Positions 55,422 through 64,000 of a stretch of DNA of 64,000 nt are shown one piece after another. Position 1 is the first letter of the stretch. The number at the start of each line of letters is the position of its first letter. A program made the translations under genes and the position numbers. The stretch comes from Anthopleura xanthogrammica (taxonomy: Eukaryota; Cnidaria; Anthozoa; Actiniaria; Actiniidae). A model generated the notes under the pieces. It saw only the letters and a list, made by a program, of their open reading frames with translations, ran no database searches and was not told where the DNA came from. The stretch lies in NCBI GenBank assembly GCA_964019055.1, contig OZ025220.1:7118620-7182619 (forward strand). The letters are read 5' to 3'.

Positions 55422-58400
55422 ATGATGCCTGGATTTGTTAAAGTCTTTGTCTTCAGCTGTCTTGTAGTTCTGTTAGCTCTTCTTGCTCAAAGCTCAGGGA
55501 ACTTGGCAGGGAATGGAGCAAATGTCTGCTCGAAGATCGTAAGGTCAGTGCGAATATATTTTTGCCGTACTTATAAATATGTTCATAGCCATAAGTAGAG
55601 TAGACATGCAAATATATATAATTGATAAAGCAATTGATTTAGATAAAGTCATAGAATCAAAAAGTTTTGCTTAGTCCAAATAAAAGAAGCCACTCGCTGG
55701 GCTAACAAGAACAAAGGCTAAAATTATAAATGATAAAAAGAAATGATGTTAAATAGACAAACTAAAAACGTTCGTATATGAGTGAATAGCAACCAGTGAT
55801 TTTTTTCTACTTTTTCTACTTCACTTAACTATTAGGCGTATTTAAGGTGACTGGCTACTTTTGGAAAACATTTTAAACTTTTTTTTAAACCACAATCTTT
55901 TAACGTGAAATTTAATGCTGATTCCGAATATGAAAAGAAGAATGGTGTGTCCCGCGCTCGTTTTCGAGATAATAAGCATTTTATGGATGCCTACGCGCGA
56001 GTTTTTGAAGCAAAAATTGCGTTACCGAAAGTGATCAGGAAAAAAAATTGCAACTCATAAGATAATAGTTCTTTGCAGACTATATCATGCACAAATGCCA
56101 GCTAGTGAATTATTCTACAATACGACATGGATATTTTTAAACAAAATACAAAGAAATACATCGATTTGTCATATTTCGCCCTTTCACTGCTCTCAAAAAT
56201 CTCATAAAGTCAAACAAAAATTCCTAGAAAAATCTATTTTTTTAATGCGTTAGAAAAATTATTTTTTCTAAAAAAAATTGATATAACGTAGATTTTTAGA
56301 AGTTCTTTGAATTAAGTTTAAAAAAAGTATAGAGTCCCGTGCAAAATTTGAGGGTTTTGCGCTGTTGAAGTTCAAAACGTGTATGGTTCCTCAATTAAAT
56401 TTCGTATTTTATTCAGCGGTTTTTGTGCGCGCGCTCGTCGTGGGCTCAAATCGAGCGTTCAAAAGTAGGCAGTCACCTTAAAGGTGGAAACACTTATACA
56501 TGGGATATGGTATAGTGGTACTTGCAGTTCAACACAGATCTAAAGTGCTAGCAACACTATTCGTGTAGCTCCCCAACGTATAATAAGTGCTTTATATTAA
56601 ATCCATTGTGGAATTCCACCAAGAAAATTTCTTCACACTTAAGTTTTATCAGAATTATGACTTTATTCTGAATCATTCGTATTAGACCTTTTTGCTCTAT
56701 CACTATTTTCGACTTCGTGCGCTTTAAGAACAATAGGTGCATCAAAGATTGTACGAAATTTGAACATCTTTAGAATTTGAACAAAAGATGCTTGTATTTC
56801 CGTCATTGTTGTGATTAATAACGAGTCGGGCCATACCAATGCACAACACTTAGTAAGCTGAAATTATGATTTGACTACAACTATTGTTCAACAACAATGA
56901 AATATATACGAGCATCTTTTGTTCAAATTCTAAAGATGGTCAAAATTTCGTACAATCTTTGGTGCACCTATTGTTTTTTACTTAATTTGAGTATATAATC
57001 AGTTCCTTTGTATGGAATCAGTGTTACAACCCCTGATGATGGTTTAACAAACCGAAAACATTTCGACATTATATATATATTTTTGCTCAGTACCACTGTT
57101 TTCGACTTCGTGCACTACAATAAGTGAGATCAAAGATTGTACAGAATTTGAACATCTTTAGAATTTGAACAAAAGATGCTTGTATTTTATTGTATATCTT
57201 ACCAGCCCTTTAATAATTTTCTAGAATAAAAATTCTAGCATTCCATATTATAGCATTAAGACTGTAATTTTTTCATACTTTTTAATTGACTTAGCTTCAA
57301 CCAAAACTACCAACAGTCATATCAGGTCTCATACAGTACCCGAATATATGTTAAATGTGGATTTTTAAACTGGGGAAGATGCGCTCGATACAGGTAACAG
57401 AACATCATTATGTGTTAATGAATGTGCATTTGTTATGATAGCGTTGCAGTGAAATGCGGTACTTTGATTTATGATTCTCATTGCTCTTTTTTCTTGACGT
57501 CCATAGGACTGCTTACAGGACTCGTTATCGACAAGCTACGAGAACATCCTACAGGAAACAATACTATTGTTGTAAAGGATGGAGTCAAGTGGGAGATCAG
57601 TGTACCAAAGGTAAATAACCAAATGCTAGGGTAGACACTAGAATATCCTAAAGAACACAATACCAATGCTGTAAGGGATGAAGTCAAGTGGGAGATCAGT
57701 GTACCAAAGGTAAATAACCTAATGCTAGGGTAGTCACTAGAATATCCTACAGAACACAATACCAATGCTGTAAGGGATGAAGTCAAGTGGGAGATCAGTG
57801 TACCAAAGGTAAATAACCTAATGCTAGGGTAGTCACTAGAATATCCTACAGAACACAATACCAATGCTGTAAGGGATGAAGTCAAGTGGGAGATCAGTGT
57901 ACCAAACGTAAATAACCTAATGCTAGAGTAGTCACTAGAATATCCTCAATGACTTTCTACCTTTTTCTTTGATTCTGTTTTCAGCTATTTGTACTCCGTC
58001 TTGTGTGAACGGCACGTGTACCAAACCAGATTACTGCTCGTGTTACTCAGGTTACTATGGAAACCTGTGTGAAAGACGTATGTACCAGTACACCTAAAGT
58101 CTTTGTAATCTTTCTCAGTCCTGTCCATGTTGATTTTCTTTTCTTCCTCGTCAGACTGTCCTTCACATGAATGGGACCGACCTCACTGAAAATAACGCTA
58201 AATGCTATCCCCACACTGGTATCTGTACGTGTACCCCAGGGTGGGAGGGACAGTACTGTGACAAACCATGTGACCAAGGTTACTAAGATGACAAATGCCT
58301 AAAAAAATGTACCTGTCAAAACGGAGCGATCAGTCCCTAATCTGATTTCGAATAACGACGTGTTGTTGCTGTTGGTAGCAGTGGCCGTTTTCTCTCCCCT

Positions 58401-59500
58401 GCATGTGCATATTTTCTTATTTTTTCTTTCTTTGTTTTTCAAACAGCCACCACGACCAAACCAACCACCAAACCAACCATCAAACCAACTACCAAACTAA
58501 CCACCCAACCAACCATCAAACCAACCACCAAACCAACCACCAAACCAACCACCAAACCAACCACCAAACCAACCACCAAACCAACCACCAAACCATGGAC
58601 CCAACCATCCACCAAACCATCCACCAAACCATCCACCAAACCATCCACCAAACCAACGACCCAACCATCCACCAAACCATCCACCCAACCATCCACCAAT
58701 ACATCGACCCAACCATCCACCAAACCATCGACCCAACCATCCACCAAACCATCGACCCAACCATCCACCAAACCAACGACCCAGCCATCCACCAAACCAA
58801 CGACCCAACCATCCACCAAACCATCCACCAAACCAACCACCAAACCATCCACCCAACCATCGACCCAACCATCGACCCAACCATCGACCAAACCAACGGC
58901 AAAACCATTGGGTTGCTTCTTGGATAGTCGTCCACGAGCTTTGCCTGAGCTGATCGCAAACTTCAGAGATGCCGCCTTTGACTGGAACAATTTGAACAAG
59001 ACAATTAACGCATGTGCTAAACAGGTCATGTTAAAGGGATATAAGGTATTTATTGCTTGGTTCATAGTGAAGCACGAGTTACTAGAGATAATTGCAAATA
59101 GAGTAGCATAGTACTACATATCTTCAGTCAAAACGGCTCAAGCGTACCCCCTAGTCTCGATTATTGATTTCATTATTCAAATATTGAGTTGATTATTCAC
59201 TTTGAATTTTCATTAATAAATAGAAAACTCCAAACTTCACATTCATTTCACAACTAAAATTCTAAGGGATGTCCTTTCTGGGGAGTTTTTCAACCTTAAG
59301 GGTTCTTTATACAAGCAGGGTAGATTTATAAGCTTCTTTCTTTGATATTGTTGCAGATTTTTGGTATCCAGTTCTATGGTGAGTGTTGGAGTGGTAACAG
59401 CACGGTCGCACATTACGACAAGTACGGTCCAGCCTCTCCAAACGCATGCTGGCAAGGTGTGGGTGGGCCTAATGTTAATTTCGTTTACCAGCTTCCTTAA
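55422..59500 (+). CDS. Gene 5: diverged copy with only the secreted mucin-GCF set in the window
   Basis: Exons 55422-55543 (signal peptide), 57295-57393 and 57507-57610 (EMI), 57985-58077 (EGF1), 58447-59045 (mucin plus GCF first half) and 59357-59500 (GCF end, stop). Total 1161 nt, 386 aa, phases consistent. The EMI end reads [20 protein letters not shown] and the GCF end has STVAHYD and PNACWQ, so it is more diverged than genes 2-4. The mucin tract is short (about 153 residues). The EGF2 exon is again broken, with a further deletion and the shared TAA. Homology stops near 59893. The EGF-TM set is not seen by the window end. Confidence 0.7.
55846..56477. mobile_element. TTAA-flanked inverted-repeat element, intron 1 of gene 5
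   Basis: Same element and site as in genes 2-4; TTAA at 55842-55845 and 56478-56481. Confidence 0.7.
57541..57955 (+). repeat. 99-bp EMI-exon tandem array of gene 5 (4 copies)
   Basis: GATCAGTGTACCAAA occurs at 57594, 57693, 57792 and 57891. The last unit has AACGTAAAT at the donor. Confidence 0.85.
58447..59045 (+). CDS. Gene 5 mucin-like exon plus first half of GCF domain
   Basis: 599 nt, phase 1 in, phase 0 out. [20 protein letters not shown] opens the tract, followed by TTKP then [13 protein letters not shown] units. The GCF start is [20 protein letters not shown] (E to D). Frame is kept although the tract is about 280 residues shorter than in gene 2. Confidence 0.75.
59357..59500 (+). 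CDS. Gene 5 second half of GCF domain with stop
   Basis: 144 nt, phase 0, [20 protein letters not shown] and on to NFVYQLP-stop. Confidence 0.75.
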   Translation: MFGIQFYGECWSGNSTVAHYDKYGPASPNACWQGVGGPNVNFVYQLP

Positions 59501-59892
59501 ACGTCCCTAAACATTTAACAGATTTCCGATGGTTTAGCGTGGTATGTCCTCTGATTTACCACGATATGACGTCAGTCAAAAGTTGTTCAAAATTTTATGT
59601 ACCCACGAGGCGTAGGTGTAGCAGCAAAGTGATATTTTACTTTGTAAAAGTAGAATACCTGATAGAGAAAATAATAATTAAAAGAATAGGAAGGAAAAAA
59701 TATCAATATATAAAGCTCTGAAGCAACCATATTTGGGATCCCTGTCTTGTTCATAGTCTGAGAGGGAATCTGGGTCCGGCCAACGTCTCACCTCTCCGGT
59801 AAATCAACAGATTACACATTAAATGGCACCAACGCTCCCCCGAGAGGCCGCCATGACGTAACGTGCAATCGAAGAATTCTCAAGAAAACGAC

Positions 59893-60740
59893 AAATACGT
59901 GGTCTGAAATTGGAAAACATTTTCAGTAAAAATCTAAGATTTGCTGAAAATTGTTTGCAGAAGACTGTTCCAAAAAAATTTTTCACATCCCAAAATGCGG
60001 AAAAGTGCTCAAAAAGTGCCCAGCGCAATCAGGACAGGTCTAACTCTGATGGAGAATAAATACCTTGAAGAAGCTTTGAATAAAATCTGATCCACCCCCC
60101 ACCCCCCCCCCCCCCCCCTTTGTAAAATCCTGGATCCGCCCCTGCTTCCTTTCTTCCTTCCTTTCTTTTTTTTTTTTTTTTCCTTCTTTTCTTCCTTCCT
60201 TTCTTCCTTTTCCTTCCTTCCTTCCTTCCTTCCTTTTTTTTCCCTTCCTTTCTTCCTTCCTTCCTTCTGTCATTCTTTCCTTTTTTCCTTCAATTACCGG
60301 GCATTTTTTCTACGGTGTTCACATTACTATTCTGCTCGTAATATTAGTTCATTTCATTTAATAAATAATTCATGATGACCAGAGTTGCCCTCGTCGACGT
60401 TTCGATGTCTTCAGGAATCATTCCGCTCAACATTAGTCCAGACTAAAAATGGCTGCTAATATGAGAAAAACAAAATGGAAATCCAACATATGCCTTGACG
60501 AGTACTGTATATCTAATACAAAATTGTAATATTTCAAGTGAAATGTGCAAACCTCAAATGACCCGATTTTAAAAAAAGATCATCGGATCGGACTTTTTTT
60601 TTGTTTTTTTTGTTTTTTTTATTTAAGTCAATATTTATCCAGGAATGTCCAGTTTAGCAAGGCTAGTTTAAATGGAGTCCTGATATAACATAATAGAAAA
60701 AGTAATTACAATATACATCAATAACTTACATACATCTAAG
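59893..60740. other. Repeat-rich non-genic stretch replacing the gene 2-type sequence
   Basis: Homology to gene 2 ends at CAAGAAAACGACAA. A C-rich run (60096-60118), an end fragment of the GGATCCGCCCCTG element (60120-60145) and a polypyrimidine (CTTC)n tract (60145-60295) follow. A T-rich LINE-like stretch is at 60590-60720. The minus-strand K/E-rich ORF over the pyrimidine tract is an artefact. Confidence 0.5.
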
Positions 60741-60748
60741 ACTATGTA

Positions 60749-60889
60749 CTTATTGACTGAGTGGGAGGTCCGAACGGGAAAATATTTGGCTCGAGGTCCT
60801 GAAGTACGGAACGAGCGCAGCGAGTTCCGTGCCAAGGACCTCGAGCCAAATATTTTCCCGTTCGGACCGACCTTAACTCAGTCAATAAG
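60749..60889. mobile_element. Long hairpin (foldback) element
   Basis: CTTATTGACTGAGTGGGAGG ... GGCTCGAGGTCCT is mirrored by AGGACCTCGAGCC ... CTCAGTCAATAAG, giving arms of about 60 bp around CGAGCGCAGCG. Likely a foldback MITE. Confidence 0.65.
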
Positions 60890-60894
60890 CATTT

Positions 60895-61128
60895 TATCAT
60901 ATGACCACATATAAAAAATCGATTTCAAAGCGTTTTTAATAAATGCGAATCAAAATGCGTAGTTTTTACATGATTGACGGCAGCGAGTCCGAACGGCGAG
61001 TCCGAACGGCGAGTTCGAACGGGAAATTATTACACTTTTCGGAAAAGCGTACTTTTTTTGCTGACGACATTTTCCCCAAAGGTTTTTTTTAGAATCACGC
61101 GTACAGTGAAATACGGTCATATGATAAA
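60895..61128. mobile_element. Inverted-repeat segment with TATCATATGACC ends
   Basis: TATCATATGACC at about 60896 and GGTCATATGATA at about 61114 are exact inverted copies. GAGTCCGAACGG/GAGTTCGAACGG repeats inside resemble the neighbouring hairpin, so the two may be parts of one nested element. Confidence 0.45.
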
Positions 61129-61159
61129 TCTAAATAATTAATTAAACACTGAATCCTCC

Positions 61160-61430
61160 CTCCTTAAAGTTATAAAGGTTTGTATTTCCAATATGTTAAT
61201 GACTGTGACATCATCGCAGACTTCATTAAATATACAAACTTTAACAGGTTCACACAAACAGTATTTTAAAAGCATCATCATTATACTCGTGGTTTCCACA
61301 ATGTTAACTGTAAATTTGGTGTCTAATAATGGCCAGTGTTTAGTATTACGAGTAAAACAAATATACTCAAAGTCTGCGATGATGTCACAGTCATTAACAT
61401 ATTGGAAATATAAACCTTCATAACTTAAAG
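61160..61430. mobile_element. TIR element with arms of about 60 bp
   Basis: AAGGTTTGTATTTCCAATAT, then GTTAATGACTGTGACATCAT, is mirrored by ATGATGTCACAGTCATTAAC, then ATATTGGAAATATAAACCTT. The two spurious ORFs across it arise from the palindrome. Confidence 0.65.
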
Positions 61431-61679
61431 ACGCAACACTCAAATAAAGAAATATTTCTCCATTCAACTATTCACTTCATGTAACATCAATACTGAAAGT
61501 ATCGTATCAGGGTTTAGGTGCACTTTAAGGTAGTCTCTACGACACTGTAGGCTGGGCCAACTGAGTAGGCTGACCTAAGCTCCTCAGTGCTAACAGATCG
61601 GCCCTCGATGATACTAGCAGCACGACTGTTTAACTTATCGAGGTAAGATTTGTGTAAGACTTGTCTCTCTGTGGTTCAA

Positions 61680-61825
61680 CGTCGTTCCCAGAGCCCTCTC
61701 TTCTCCGGGTGAGAGGGTAATGGGAACGAGAAAGTTAATGGTACAATCATTTTCTTTCCAGTACCCTACTCAATAACCAAACCATTAGCCGATTTTCGTT
61801 ATGAGGAGGCTCTGGGAACAAGAAT
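61680..61825. repeat. Inverted repeat CGTTCCCAGAGCC / GGCTCTGGGAAC
   Basis: Two facing copies about 110 bp apart, with a smaller hairpin (CCCTCTCTTCTCCGGGTGAGAGGG) inside. Probably a miniature element; unclassified. Confidence 0.4.
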
Positions 61826-61892
61826 GTAGAACAATCGGCCGGTATCAAAAATATAGCCCATCATGTCATACCGTAACCACTGGTACCAAACT

Positions 61893-62505
61893 AATAGCCG
61901 TACCCCCAAGGCCGGGTACGTACCCACCCGTAGGAACAATAGCCGTACCCCCAAGGCCGGGTACGTACCCACCCGTCGGAACAATAGCCGTACCCCCAAG
62001 GCCGGGTACGTACCCACCCGTCGGAACAATAGCCGTACCCCCAAGGCCGGGTACGTACCCACCCGTAGGAACAATAGCCGTACCCCCAAGGCCGGGTACG
62101 TACCCACCCGTAGGAACAATAGCCGTACCCCCAAGGCCGGGTACGTACCCACCCGTAGGAACAATAGCCGTACCCCCAAGGCCGGGTACGTACCCACCCG
62201 TCGGAACAATAGCCGTACCCCCAAGGCCGGGTACGTACCCACCCGTCGGAACAATAGCCGTACCCCCAAGGCCGGGTACGTACCCACCCGTCGGAACAAT
62301 AGCCGTACCCCCAAGGCCGGGTACGTACCCACCCGTAGGAACAATAGCCGTACCCCCAAGGCCGGGTACGTACCCACCCGTAGGAACAATAGCCGTACCC
62401 CCAAGGCCGGGTACGTACCCACCCGTAGGAACAATAGCCGTACCCCCAAGGCCGGGTACGTACCCACCCGTCGGAACAATAGCCGTACCCCCAAGGCCGG
62501 GTTCC
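61893..62505. repeat. 45-bp minisatellite, second locus (about 13-14 units)
   Basis: Same unit as in genes 2-4 but far more homogeneous: only CGTCGG/CGTAGG alternation is seen. It is followed by the same CCCCCCAGCCCCACCCAACT tail as at 19672. Frames are open on both strands because 45 is a multiple of 3. Confidence 0.9.
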
Positions 62506-62546
62506 CCCCAGCCCCACCCAACTGTAGGACAATTAAAACGAAATAA

Positions 62547-62685
62547 AGACCCTTGCGCGTGACGTCAAAGCAGCTCAATTTGTAGGATAAAACAACAGAA
62601 TTTCACTCTCCTGAGAATTTGACGCCTATTGTTTTGTTCTCAAAATTGAGCTGCATTCTGACGTGCTGCAAGGGGCCTATACTTT
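62547..62685. mobile_element. Foldback MITE copy after the second 45-bp array
   Basis: GCAGCTCAATTTGTAGGATA faces AAATTGAGCTGCATTCTGAC, ending GTGCTGCAAGGGGCCTATA. Same order (45-bp array, then element) as in genes 2-4. Confidence 0.55.
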
Positions 62686-62898
62686 TAAATGTAAAGTGAT
62701 AAATAATTTCATTTATTATATGAAATAGAGTGTGATATTGAGTGACATCAAAATGATAAAATGGATATCCCCACTCCCACCAGTGGCCAGTGGGGATACG
62801 ATTTATATCAACACTGGTGGAGTGAAATTTCGACTTTTTGCTCAGCAAGTCTCAAATTCTCCGTTATTTCTCATTGAAGATTTCATATAATAAACAGA

Positions 62899-63035
62899 AC
62901 ATTACAAGGCCGCTTGGAGATACGAATTTTATCTTCTTGTGCTGATATTATCTCTCACTCGTTTGCTGCGCTCACTCGTGAGAGATAACATCAACACTCG
63001 AAGATAGAATTTGTATCTCCGCGCGAACATGTAAT
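62899..63035. mobile_element. Foldback element with GAGATACGAATTTTATCTTC arms
   Basis: ACATTACAAGGCCGCTTGGA, then GATACGAATTTTATCTTC, then TCTCTCACTCG, is mirrored by CGTGAGAGATAA, then GAAGATAGAATTTGTATCTC, then ACATGTAAT. It interrupts the sequence that is continuous at 19850-19900 in gene 2. Confidence 0.6.
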
Positions 63036-63259
63036 ATCCTATATGTATACGCTGATAACGAACAACTGATAGTGTGAGTCGCTTGGCCCGTAATGAAAAT
63101 ATAGTCTATTCTATTGTTTTCTTTTGTTTGCTCTTGAATTTTAGTCACAACTTTCTATACAACTTTGCTTCACGGGCCAAGTAAAATAAATATCACAAAT
63201 AATACAATTTATCATATAATTATCCATGAAATACCTATATTTCTCACTTTCGTAAACTT

Positions 63260-63305
63260 GTTATTTTCACTAGTGAAAATAACATGTTATTTTCACTAGT
63301 GAAAA
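63260..63305. promoter_or_regulatory. Tandem 24-bp palindromes ahead of the Crypton-like ORF
   Basis: Two copies of a near-perfect palindrome centred on TTTTCACTAGTGAAAA (63260-63283 and 63286-63305) lie about 90 bp before the ORF start. They may be element termini, a recombinase-binding site or a promoter element. Confidence 0.4.
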
Positions 63306-63393
63306 GATCGTTACCATGGTTACACCTTGAGTGCCCTTCAGGGCAGCTTTGCGATTTTCATTCATCAGATTTTCAGGTTTTACTTCATTCATT

Positions 63394-63831
63394 ATGGCTT
63401 CTAGTAGCGTGAATTTGTCGGATAGAAAACTTCCTTCATGGGAAATCGAAGTCCCTGAACCACAGCAAAGACGATTTGCTAGCATTACAGAGATGGATGT
63501 AAATAATCTCATTTCAAATCAAGAAAATGAGAACACGAAAAAGAAGACACTCTATGACTTGAAGACAGTGAGAGCGTATTTACTCGAAGAACACAATGAA
63601 GGCAGAGATTTGGAGATTATACCGCCAGATGAATTGAATGTTTTACTGAGCCAGTTCATTGTAGCAGCAAGAACAAAAAGCGGTAAAAATTATGAACCTT
63701 CCTCGCTAAGAGGAATGTTATCAAGCGTAGACCGTTATCTTGGACGGCAAAACTACGGCAAAAGGCTCTTCTTTGATCCTGAGTTCAAGAAGATAAGAGA
63801 AGCTCTGAAAGCAAAGCAGTCAAGAGACTGA
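63394..63831 (+). CDS. Crypton-type (KIAA1958/DUF3504-like) N-terminal domain protein, truncated
   Basis: 145 aa from ATG at 63394 (MASSSVNLSDRKLPSWEIEV...). The later part, TLYDLKTVRAYL, then LNVLLSQFIVAARTKSGKNY and EPSSLRGMLSSVDRYLGRQN, then FKKIREALKAKQ, resembles the N-terminal SAM-like region of Crypton tyrosine recombinases and the derived KIAA1958/ZMYM proteins. The catalytic region (R..HxxR...Y) is absent because TGA follows KAKQSRD. It is either a truncated element or continues by splicing beyond the window. An in-frame upstream ATG (63331) is possible but adds an atypical Phe/Arg-rich leader. Confidence 0.6.
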   Translation: MASSSVNLSDRKLPSWEIEVPEPQQRRFASITEMDVNNLISNQENENTKKKTLYDLKTVRAYLLEEHNEGRDLEIIPPDELNVLLSQFIVAARTKSGKNYEPSSLRGMLSSVDRYLGRQNYGKRLFFDPEFKKIREALKAKQSRD

Positions 63832-64000
63832 GTAAGCATTAAGCTTCAGAGCAGTTTACTCTTTTACAGACTATTTTAAGTTCATTTAATAGTTTTACAT
63901 CAATTTTGTACTCAAGTTGAGGAATATTTCACAATTAAAAACTCTATTTTTTATCAGTTTTTCCGATGCAACCTTGAATAGAAACTGAGTCTACAAACAT
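63832..64000. other. Window end, nothing recognised
   Basis: AT-rich sequence after the ORF, with no gene seen. Confidence 0.4.

Noticed and set aside
60040..60273. Lys/Glu/Arg-rich minus-strand ORF
   Set aside because: It is the antisense of a (CTTC)n polypyrimidine tract.
61138..61467. 109-aa minus-strand ORF
   Set aside because: It is created by the inverted repeat at 61160-61430.

Overview
The window is eukaryotic and looks like an anthozoan cnidarian (coral or sea anemone). The basis is short exons with GT/AG borders, EGF/EMI receptor genes, many small TTAA- or TA-flanked foldback elements, a non-LTR retrotransposon, a Crypton-like ORF, and an extracellular GCF...[11 protein letters not shown] domain that I recall as common in cnidarians. 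The species assignment is inference. No bacterial, organellar or RNA-gene content is seen.

The window is dominated by a tandem cluster of five Draper/CED-1/MEGF10-like genes, all on the + strand. Gene 1 (first exon lies before the window; 334-9399) is a long receptor: EMI domain, a chain of about 16-17 EGF-like repeats, one transmembrane helix, and a cytoplasmic tail with nine YxxL/I motifs, eight of them paired like ITAMs. Gene 2 (12247-25400), gene 3 (27407-40518) and gene 4 (42535-53407) are near-identical copies of a reorganised, shorter gene. Gene 5 (55422-59500) is a partial copy. Exon phases were checked by hand and are consistent in every model.

Genes 2-4 each hold two sets of 3' exons. 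The first is a Thr/Ser-Lys/Gln-Pro mucin-like exon plus a GCF-domain exon pair that ends in a stop. The second, about 3.3 kb downstream, is three EGF exons plus a transmembrane/poly-ITAM exon. Both can be spliced in frame to the same signal peptide-EMI-EGF exons. This predicts a secreted mucin form (666, 606 and 658 aa) and a membrane signalling form (574 aa) from each gene. Gene 5 keeps only the secreted set (386 aa) inside the window. The mucin tract differs between copies only by multiples of 12 bp (4 residues).

Other content: a 99-bp tandem amplification of the last part of the EMI exon with its splice donor (12 copies in genes 2 and 3, 4 in gene 5); intronic 45-bp and 48-bp minisatellites; tetra- and pentanucleotide arrays upstream of genes 2-5; relic EMI/EGF exon fragments upstream of genes 2-5; at least three TTAA-flanked inverted-repeat element families; a 5'-truncated LINE between genes 1 and 2 (9665-11170); and a repeat-rich right end (59.9-63.2 kb) followed by a Crypton-type ORF (63394-63831).

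Caveat: genes 2, 3 and 4 are so alike, introns and intergenic DNA included, that assembly duplication of haplotypes must be excluded before the copy number is trusted.
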